NCBI GenBank assembly: GCA_001770175.1
Contig: MEQK01000202.1
Coordinates: 1-38,440 of the forward strand
DNA from: Bdellovibrionales bacterium RIFOXYD1_FULL_55_31
GTDB lineage: Bacteria > Bdellovibrionota > UBA1018
Direction: 5' to 3'
DNA: 38,440 nt
The notes beneath the pieces were generated by a model. The model had not been told where the DNA came from and searched no databases. It saw nothing but the letters and a program-made list of their open reading frames with translations. Positions 20,167 through 27,214 of the stretch are shown here, in pieces. How positions within the stretch are numbered: the first letter of the stretch is position 1; every line of letters starts with the position of its first letter. Made by a program: the position numbers and the translations under genes.

Positions 20167-22107
20167 TCAACCCCTCATGAAATGTAACAACATGGCCATT
20201 CCCGACCCGATCCCGAACAGCAGATACCATTGGACATCGCCGTTCTGGATCAGCTGGAACACTTTGCCCGGGACCTGCACGACCCGTAAAACGGTCGCGT
20301 TTAATCGCTCCGAGAATTTATCGTCCGCGGCCGTGAACGCCGCGGCGGTATTGCGGATCAGCCGAACCGCCAGCGTACCGCCAAGTCGCCCCGCGAATTG
20401 TTCGCCGACCGCCCAATCGATAAAGCTCCCGGTCGCTCTCATGATCCCGAGAACCCAAAGACCAAAACGATCGACCCCGTATCCGGACGTAAGAAATGCG
20501 GAAAAACGCGGGAACGTCCTCGCCGCCTGCTGAAACAGATCCAATTTCCTGCCGCTCGTCCAATAGGCCGTCGCGAAAGCGACGGCCTGAATTCCCAGCA
20601 AAAGCCAGAGCGCCGACGATAGCGCTTCGCCGTCTCCGGCGCGGTCTCGCGCCGACGAGGACCCGAAAAGAATATCGAACAAGGATGCAAAGAGCCTGTC
20701 GGGGGCCTCAAAAACCGCCTCTCCGGAGGCCGTTCCGGTCCAAACAAGTCCGAGCGCAAGCACGATCAGAACGAATGGCGCGCTGATCGTGAACCACGAT
20801 GCATCACTGATGCTCTTCACCCGAAATGCATTCCAGGCGAGCTTCCAGCCGTGAAGAACAAAAAGAAAAAAGACGAATCCAGCCGCGAACTCAAGGGCGG
20901 ATGAGTCCCATACCGCAAGCCACCTCAGGATTCCGCCGGCGGACACGAAGCCCAGTACGCCCGTGGCGGCGGCCACGGCCGCGAAACAGGCCACCTTTAT
21001 CCAGTCTGACTTGGTTCCATTCGACGCGCCCTTGGGTCCCTTGACGTCGAACGCGGAAACGGCGATCGAGAAAGCGGCCGCCCCAAGAACGAGCCCGATG
21101 AGAACAGCCGTTGCCACCCACTGTCCGGAAAACGCGAGCGTAGAGAAAACAACAGAGAAGCCGGCCGAAATCCAAAGACTCAGCCCCTGTCGTCCTTGCG
21201 TCTGAAGGAACCCGGAGCCGATCGTGAAAAGAGCGGAGCCCAATGCCACCCATCCGAAGACCGGCAGGATCCCGACGCTTCTGAGCTGCGGCTCGAGCCG
21301 GATGAGGACGCCAAAAACCGCAAGCGCCGGAAAAACCTGATTCAGAACAACCCGGAGAACGGGAGGACTTCCCGAAGAGGTGATAATCCAGCCGGTCAGC
21401 GGAAAGGACTGAAGCTGAATAAAAAGTCCGGCGGCGAGAAGGCCCGCTCCGATCTCGTCTGAGGAACCGGGGAGCGCGGCCCAACTCTCCGCATTCGCCC
21501 AATCCAGGGGCGGGCGTGATCCGGCGAGAATGCATGCTCCGAGAACCGCCAGGAAGAGGCCCCACGACTTTTCCCAACCGAACCGCATCGCGACATTCGC
21601 TTCACCATCCGTGTCCCACCGCGATCCGAGCGAGACGAACCCTCCAAGAATAGCGAGACCGATTCCGACAAAAGACAGCCATGGCGTCATTGCTATCCAT
21701 GAAATCGAAACACCCACGGTTGAGATCGCAAACGCCGCTTTGTACCGCTCCGGCGAGGGCTCCTTTGCCAGAAGGCCGCGGTTAAGCAACACGATTCCCG
21801 ACAAGATAGTTGCAAGAGCCACCATCGTGAGCCCTAGCGGATCTTGTAAAACACCGACAGTAATGGCGCCCGGCTCGTCTCGCGGCAGAATCCAGCCGGT
21901 CAGCCATCGCTTTTCGTGAAGTCCTTCTTCAACAAGACTGCTCCAGCCAAGCGCAACCATGGCAAGGAGTCCGACAAGCAAAATCCCGATAATCCACGTA
22001 GCGTAATTCTGGCGCCGCTTTCCGAAAACGAGAACAGCCAGGCCGGCCAGAAAAAGGATGAAAAGGTAAGACGCGAGAACGATGGGGGTTCCGTATAGAA
22101 GTTCCAT
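20167..22107 (-). CDS. Divergent NuoL-like subunit of second cluster (NuoL2)
   Basis: 646 aa, highly hydrophobic; FIQLQSFPLTGWIITSSGSPPVLRVVLNQVF; C-terminal NuoL-type region YGVDRFGLWVLG...QNGDVQWYLLFGIG; located between nuoK2 and nuoM2. Confidence 0.88.
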   Translation of the reverse strand: MELLYGTPIVLASYLFILFLAGLAVLVFGKRRQNYATWIIGILLVGLLAMVALGWSSLVEEGLHEKRWLTGWILPRDEPGAITVGVLQDPLGLTMVALATILSGIVLLNRGLLAKEPSPERYKAAFAISTVGVSISWIAMTPWLSFVGIGLAILGGFVSLGSRWDTDGEANVAMRFGWEKSWGLFLAVLGACILAGSRPPLDWANAESWAALPGSSDEIGAGLLAAGLFIQLQSFPLTGWIITSSGSPPVLRVVLNQVFPALAVFGVLIRLEPQLRSVGILPVFGWVALGSALFTIGSGFLQTQGRQGLSLWISAGFSVVFSTLAFSGQWVATAVLIGLVLGAAAFSIAVSAFDVKGPKGASNGTKSDWIKVACFAAVAAATGVLGFVSAGGILRWLAVWDSSALEFAAGFVFFLFVLHGWKLAWNAFRVKSISDASWFTISAPFVLIVLALGLVWTGTASGEAVFEAPDRLFASLFDILFGSSSARDRAGDGEALSSALWLLLGIQAVAFATAYWTSGRKLDLFQQAARTFPRFSAFLTSGYGVDRFGLWVLGIMRATGSFIDWAVGEQFAGRLGGTLAVRLIRNTAAAFTAADDKFSERLNATVLRVVQVPGKVFQLIQNGDVQWYLLFGIGSGMAMLLHFMRG

Positions 22108-22397
22108 TATTGTTTCAAGATCCGCAATCCATCAACTTTTCCCTGCCCTCGCAGGTAAAACTGACGAATAGCAAGCGCGTACCCGCCCACGAGCTGCGCG
22201 ATCCCTCCGAATGTAATGAAAAGCCCGAATATATGTCCCTCTGGCCTTGCTCCAGATGAAATTCCAGCCAGAACAAAGATCATGGTCGCCCCCATGATCA
22301 GCAGTTGACCGCCAATCAAGAGCCCAAGGAAAGTTCTGCGAGAGATAATGCAGACAAGGCCCATCGCGCCGATAACACCGGCGACCGCCATGATCAT
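22107..22397 (-). CDS. Divergent NuoK-like subunit of second cluster (NuoK2)
   Basis: 96 aa, three TM segments; ISRRTFLGLLIGGQLLIMGATMIFVLAG aligns with the NuoK RRNILVVLMCIELMLNAVNLTFV region. Confidence 0.88.
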   Translation of the reverse strand: MIMAVAGVIGAMGLVCIISRRTFLGLLIGGQLLIMGATMIFVLAGISSGARPEGHIFGLFITFGGIAQLVGGYALAIRQFYLRGQGKVDGLRILKQ

Positions 22398-22942
22398 GCG
22401 CGCCCCCTTTTCTGCTCGCCGGGTTTTCGCGACTTGTCCACGACATCGTCCTGTCCGGTTTGCGGTCTCGCGATCACGCCTCCTCCAACCAGCACGGTGA
22501 ACAGCGTCAAAGCGAGGACTTCGAGCGAAAGAAAATGCTCTTCCGAGATCTTCTTCCCCAGGCTGCCCAAATCATTTCCGTCTCGCGGAATAACAAGCAT
22601 ATTTTCCGGCAATGTTCCCGCGCCAAGCCAGATCACCGCCGCAAAAGCCAGACCCAAACCGAGTGACGCCCAGAAAATCAGCCCCGTGCGCCTACTTTCG
22701 GAATTTCCGCTCCCAGCCCCGTACTCGCCGAACATGACGGAAAAGAAAACGAAAGAGATGGAGACCATCGTCGAGACGATCCACTGAATAACCGCAAGGA
22801 GCTCCGCGCCAAGCGTCAGATAAATCGCGCCAATGCCGAGCCCCGCCACCCAAAGCGAAAGAACCCCCAGACGTAGCCCTCCGGCGAATGTCGCCACCAA
22901 TCCGCCGGCCACCGTTACAAACGCGAATGCCCAGTGAATCAT
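22394..22942 (-). CDS. Divergent NuoJ-like subunit of second cluster (NuoJ2)
   Basis: 182 aa, multi-TM; GAIYLTLGAELLAVIQWIVSTMVSISFVFFSVMFGE aligns with NuoJ; position between nuoI2 and nuoK2. Confidence 0.85.
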   Translation of the reverse strand: MIHWAFAFVTVAGGLVATFAGGLRLGVLSLWVAGLGIGAIYLTLGAELLAVIQWIVSTMVSISFVFFSVMFGEYGAGSGNSESRRTGLIFWASLGLGLAFAAVIWLGAGTLPENMLVIPRDGNDLGSLGKKISEEHFLSLEVLALTLFTVLVGGGVIARPQTGQDDVVDKSRKPGEQKRGRA

Positions 22943-23475
22943 AGGATCACCCTGTCATCCTCGATCTGCTGCCGCAGCTTTGCCCATTTTAGCCGCTGCT
23001 CGGGGGTGACCCAACCGCGCCCGAAACTCGCTACCAGCTCGGGGAGCTCGTAAACAGCTCCTTCAAAATTTTTGGTGTGTTTCAGAGAGGCGGGCTGGCA
23101 AACCTCCGCGCAGATACCGCAGAAAACGCACTTCGAAAAATCGATGTCGAAGACCGAAACCCAGATTTTGGTATCATCCGTCGCCGGCTCCGCCTCAACG
23201 CAGATACACTGGACGGGGCACTGCCGCTCGCATTCCTTGCATCCCGTGCAGCGCTCGATGTCGTTAACGAGAAAACCGCGGCTCCTGGGCGGAAGATCGT
23301 CAGCAATTTTCGAAGAAATCGGGTCCGGATATTGTTCGGTCACCTCCTTGCTGAGCTCGCCCGACCCGAAAAGATACGGTATCGCCGTCAGGCAGGACCC
23401 CCATACCGAACGAATGCCCCAAAGGACGTCCCGAAGATAACCGAGAATGGTCGAAAAAACCGAACCTCTCATCAT
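22939..23475 (-). CDS. NuoI-like 2x[4Fe-4S] subunit of second cluster (NuoI2)
   Basis: IERCTGCKECERQCPVQCICVEAEP and CVFCGICAEVCQPASLKHT; start uncertain (23505, 23475 or 23472). Confidence 0.93.
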   Translation of the reverse strand: MMRGSVFSTILGYLRDVLWGIRSVWGSCLTAIPYLFGSGELSKEVTEQYPDPISSKIADDLPPRSRGFLVNDIERCTGCKECERQCPVQCICVEAEPATDDTKIWVSVFDIDFSKCVFCGICAEVCQPASLKHTKNFEGAVYELPELVASFGRGWVTPEQRLKWAKLRQQIEDDRVIL

Positions 23476-23489
23476 AGCGGGACCTCCTG

Positions 23490-24566
23490 TCACAACGCCC
23501 CCCATCCGGCCACAAGGCTCGCGCCAATCAGGGCAACCAGGGAAAACGGGCTTAAAACACGCCAGGCGAAATCCGTGACCTGGTCAACCCGGCTCCTTGG
23601 GTTCACCTTTGCTATCCAGGTCACGACGAGAACAAGTAAAAACGTCTTTGAAAGAAGCCAGCAAAGCTCAAAAATTTGCAACAGTCTCGGGCTATCCGCA
23701 TTACGGAGTTCGGTGGAGAGGCCAAACGGAAGCTCCCATCCTCCCAAGAAAAGAACGACCGCGATTACGGACCAAAGCAGAAAGCCATAAAACCGACCGA
23801 GACGAAAAACCGTGAGCTTTCTTCCGGAAAGGTGAGAGGAGACGCCTCCATGAATATCCGGCGCTGAAAACGCCGCATCCATCGGCGGTATTCCCAACAA
23901 AACGAGCCCGCTGATCACGAATACAAAAAATGCGATGAACTGAAACGGATTTGCCGCCGCCGTCCAAAGCAACGGCGAGGAGGATTGTGCCGCGGCTATT
24001 TCACTCCAACGAAAGCCCCCTGCGCGAATTCCGGCACAAAGAAGTGCTATCAGCGCCGGGAAGGCACCGGCCAGCGCCTGTGCGGCGACCCGGATCCCGC
24101 CAAACCAGCCCGGAACGGAGCCCTGGCTAAGCCCAAGAAACATCGTCCCCAACGCCAAGACGAGGGCGGACCAGAAGGGAAGAAACGCGCTCATGTCGGT
24201 ATCGACCAGAAGAAGCAGTGAACCGAGCGGAATCACCGCGACCGTGGAATAGAGCGCCATCGTGTGGACGAGAAGCCAAATCGCCTCGCGCCAGTTCCAG
24301 TCTCGCGACGCCTGCTTTTGAAGCAGCTTCAAAAGGTCGGCAACCGGTTGCAGAACGCCCGCGGGTCCAGCCCGATTTGGACCGACCCGCGCCTGAAAAT
24401 CCGCGCTCAGTTTGCGTTCAAGATAGCCCATAACTGCGCCACTCGGAACAATAACGAGGCAATAGATAAGCACAAGTCCACAAGCGGTCAGGAGCCACTG
24501 GGGCACGCTCTCAGCAAAACTGAAGCCCGAAATCCAGGGGTTTAGCCACATCGCCTGCGCGTTCAT
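23490..24566 (-). CDS. Divergent NuoH-like subunit of second cluster (NuoH2)
   Basis: 358 aa; YLERKLSADFQARVGPNRAGPAGVLQPVADLLKLLQKQ is clear NuoH; later loop GIPPMDAAFSAPDIHGGVSSHLSGRKL replaces the acidic NuoH motif. Confidence 0.93.
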   Translation of the reverse strand: MNAQAMWLNPWISGFSFAESVPQWLLTACGLVLIYCLVIVPSGAVMGYLERKLSADFQARVGPNRAGPAGVLQPVADLLKLLQKQASRDWNWREAIWLLVHTMALYSTVAVIPLGSLLLLVDTDMSAFLPFWSALVLALGTMFLGLSQGSVPGWFGGIRVAAQALAGAFPALIALLCAGIRAGGFRWSEIAAAQSSSPLLWTAAANPFQFIAFFVFVISGLVLLGIPPMDAAFSAPDIHGGVSSHLSGRKLTVFRLGRFYGFLLWSVIAVVLFLGGWELPFGLSTELRNADSPRLLQIFELCWLLSKTFLLVLVVTWIAKVNPRSRVDQVTDFAWRVLSPFSLVALIGASLVAGWGAL

Positions 24567-25687
24567 CGATCCGCCTCCGCAACCCCAATATCCAAGGTCG
24601 CCAAGACCACCGGCAGGTCCTCGATTCTGATTCCACGCACCAGCTGCGGAAGAACGCTGAGCAACGCGAGAGAAGGGGGACGAAACTGAATTCGTTCCGG
24701 ATATGCGCCGCCATCCGATACCAGATGACAGCCAAGCAAGCCGCGCGAACTTTCGATTCGAATATAGGCCTCACCCCGCGGAACCTCGAAGCTCTCTTCC
24801 GGCTTCCGAAGCGCGAAGGGCCCGGAAGTAATCGCCTCGGCCGATTGTTTCAAAATTTCGACACTGGTCGAAATTTCCTGAAGCCGCAGCAAAAACCGGT
24901 GATTTGCGTCCCCCAGGTGTTGAGATTCGCGCCTTCCAACCGGAACTTCAAAATCCAGAAAATCATATCCTGAATAAGGATGTTCTTTTCTTACGTCGAA
25001 GGAAATGCCCGAGGCCCGCGCGTTAGGACCGGTCACGCCAAACGCCCTGGCCAATTCCGGGGCGATCGTCCCGATACCGCGAGTACGCTTTATGAAGGCG
25101 TGATTATACGTGAACAAATCATTGTACTCTTTGAGCCTGATGCGCAGGAGTTCACAAATTTCGAGAACCCGCTCAATGAAGCCTTCCGTTACATCCGCCT
25201 GCACACCCCCGAAACGAAGAAAGTTCAACGAAACCCGCGCGCCGGTCGCGAGCTCGAAAAGATCGAGAATTTTTTCGCGATCACGCAAGACGTAATGAAC
25301 CATCGTTTCCGAGCCGACCGCTCGCGCGACCCGAACGATATACCCCATGTGCGCGGATATTCGAGTCAACTCGGAAAGTATGACCCGGATACTCTGCGCA
25401 CGCGGCGGAACCGCGAGCGCCGCGATTTCCTCAACCGCAAGGCAAAGCGCAAGCTCTCCGAACAGAGCACCTTCGGGATCAAGGCGATCCGCATAGGGAA
25501 TGGCCGACCTCCAAAGCTGCCGCTCAAGTGCTTTTTCGAGGCCTCGATGAAGAAAACCCGTTTCAACCTCTCCGGCAACAATTAGCTCTCCATCCAATCG
25601 TAAGCGAAGCAACATCGGGCCCGGCAGCGAATGATCATACGGCCCGATCTCCCATTGAGTCAGATCTGTCTTGAGTGACTCAATCAT
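24563..25687 (-). CDS. Divergent NuoD-like subunit of second cluster (NuoD2)
   Basis: 374 aa; EVETGFLHRGLEKALE, IRVILSELTRISAHM, GVTGPNARASGISFDVRKEHPYSGYDFLDFEVPVGRR, ESSRGLLGCHLVSDGG. No CxxC motifs, so not a NiFe-hydrogenase large subunit. Confidence 0.95.
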   Translation of the reverse strand: MIESLKTDLTQWEIGPYDHSLPGPMLLRLRLDGELIVAGEVETGFLHRGLEKALERQLWRSAIPYADRLDPEGALFGELALCLAVEEIAALAVPPRAQSIRVILSELTRISAHMGYIVRVARAVGSETMVHYVLRDREKILDLFELATGARVSLNFLRFGGVQADVTEGFIERVLEICELLRIRLKEYNDLFTYNHAFIKRTRGIGTIAPELARAFGVTGPNARASGISFDVRKEHPYSGYDFLDFEVPVGRRESQHLGDANHRFLLRLQEISTSVEILKQSAEAITSGPFALRKPEESFEVPRGEAYIRIESSRGLLGCHLVSDGGAYPERIQFRPPSLALLSVLPQLVRGIRIEDLPVVLATLDIGVAEADR

Positions 25688-26187
25688 CGGCAGGGGCCCC
25701 CTCTCGTTCCCTTGTCGCCATCAAATACGAAACTCTTGCGAAGCGGGAATCCTTTCCAGTGATTTGGCGCCGCCTTGGTGTGCTTCATGGAGACGCCGTT
25801 TTCATCGAGAAAGCGTATTCCAAAGAGCTCGGCGATTTCGCGTTCCTGCGGTTCGGCCATTCCCCAAACCCCGGCGAGAGATTGAAAATCGGTCCGTTCA
25901 GTCGGGGAGGTGAGCTCAACCGAACTCCTGAGGATCAGCCGCTCTTTCGTCCGGCTCGATCGAATGAAGTAAGTAAATACGAGCGCGTCCTCGAGTTGCA
26001 TGGCCGAGAGATTCTCAAGCCAGTCCAGCGCGATCGCGGGGTCGTTCTTCAGCGCCATACAAAGTTCGCGAAGTTTCTCGCTTTCGACCCAGAGACAAGT
26101 CTTGGCGCTGCGGCCAAATCGCTGCTTTTCCAGAATTGCGCCTGGAACGAGCTTATTTATTTTTTGTAGCAGCTCGTTCGGTTCCAC
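25684..26187 (-). CDS. NuoC-like subunit of second cluster (NuoC2)
   Basis: 167 aa; EPQEREIAELFGIRFLDENG...HWKGFPLRKSF matches the 30-kDa signature. Confidence 0.9.
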   Translation of the reverse strand: MEPNELLQKINKLVPGAILEKQRFGRSAKTCLWVESEKLRELCMALKNDPAIALDWLENLSAMQLEDALVFTYFIRSSRTKERLILRSSVELTSPTERTDFQSLAGVWGMAEPQEREIAELFGIRFLDENGVSMKHTKAAPNHWKGFPLRKSFVFDGDKGTRGGPCR

Positions 26188-26626
26188 GTAGTCTTTCCTG
26201 CAGGGCGATCAGCCCGTTCATGATTGCTTCGGGCCTGGGAGGGCAGCCCGGAATATAGACGTCCACGGGGATTACCCGGTCGGCCCCTGGGACAACCGAA
26301 TAACTCACATCCGGAGCAAAGGGCCCGCCGCAGTTCGCGCACGAGCCCACCGCCAAAACCAGTTTGGGGGCCAGCATCGAATCGTAAAGTTGCTTGAGAT
26401 ACGGCGCCGCCTTATATGAAATTGCGCCTGTGATAATGAGTAGATCCGACTGTCGGGGATCGACCTGGGGAAGACAGCCGAAACGTTCCAGATCATAACG
26501 ACAACCCAAGGTCGCCAAAAGTTCATTGGAACAACAGCTCGTGCCGGCCGAGATATACCAGAGAGACTGCGCTCGTGCCCAGTCGAGAACCTTTCCGACG
26601 GTGGAGAGATAAAGCTTTCCGTTCAT
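26153..26626 (-). CDS. NuoB-like subunit of second cluster (NuoB2)
   Basis: 157 aa; [67 protein letters not shown]: all four N2 cysteines present. Confidence 0.95.
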   Translation of the reverse strand: MNGKLYLSTVGKVLDWARAQSLWYISAGTSCCSNELLATLGCRYDLERFGCLPQVDPRQSDLLIITGAISYKAAPYLKQLYDSMLAPKLVLAVGSCANCGGPFAPDVSYSVVPGADRVIPVDVYIPGCPPRPEAIMNGLIALQERLRGTERAATKNK

Positions 26627-27078
26627 CTCTTCCCGTCCTCATCTTGAAGATCGCGGGCCTCATGGTAGGAATATAGCCAGCTTAGATCGCCTTTTTTTCC
26701 GGAATAAAGCAACCCGAGCGCCGCGAAGCCAGCGATCGTCACCGTTGCCGCGAGTCCCCAGATCGAAGTTTCCCGCGAGCCCCCCTCAACGGCGGAGTGG
26801 AAGGTTCCGGCGCAGGGGATCAGAATCAGGCCGAGTGCAATCAGTATAAGTGCCGCGTTTGCCGCGAGAAAAAATCTCGCGTTAATCCTTTGTCCGAGAA
26901 GGTTTTGTTTTGAATACGCCGCGGGTTCGCGTTCAGTCTCGCTGTGCGAAGAACCTTTTCTTCGAAGCCGTTCATCTTTCGAAAAAATAAAGGCAATCAT
27001 CGCAAGAATAGCCGGAATTCCGAGCGCCAGAATCGCGGACAAAAAAACTACGTAGTAAACATCCCAGCCACTTGGCAT
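26623..27078 (-). CDS. Divergent NuoA-like subunit of second cluster (NuoA2)
   Basis: 151 aa, three TM segments, INARFFLAANAALILIALGLILIPCAG aligns with Nuo[28 protein letters not shown]; first gene of the cluster. Confidence 0.75.
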   Translation of the reverse strand: MPSGWDVYYVVFLSAILALGIPAILAMIAFIFSKDERLRRKGSSHSETEREPAAYSKQNLLGQRINARFFLAANAALILIALGLILIPCAGTFHSAVEGGSRETSIWGLAATVTIAGFAALGLLYSGKKGDLSWLYSYHEARDLQDEDGKR

Positions 27079-27214
27079 TCGCGATCTCTCTCTGAATAGG
27101 CCGGACCCCTGGGGCTCGGCTATTCCGATTTTCCCTGTTCCAAAAGTCGTTTTAGAAGCTCGCGAAAAGATTACTGAAGTTGAAATTTTGTGTCAAGGTA
27201 AGTAGATTGCTTAC

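Noticed and set aside
17482-22098. Alternative-frame ORFs (e.g. 17482-18255, 20891-21577) inside nuoN2/nuoL2
   Set aside because: Arg/Ser/Gly-rich out-of-frame translations; the long hydrophobic frames match NuoN/NuoL order and length.
3736-22107. '2M' complex I with an extra pumping subunit
   Set aside because: Each cluster has only one nuoM; the extra antiporter subunits belong to a full separate 11-gene set.
17103-27078. Second nuo cluster as a plain pseudogene cluster
   Set aside because: All 11 frames are open over about 10 kb with tight translational coupling and intact Fe-S motifs; decay would be expected to introduce stops or frameshifts. Selection tests are still needed.
17103-27078. 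Second cluster as a membrane-bound NiFe hydrogenase (Ech/Hyc/Mbh) or Mrp antiporter
   Set aside because: NuoD2 has no CxxC NiFe ligands; presence of NuoA, B, C, D, H, I homologs excludes Mrp.
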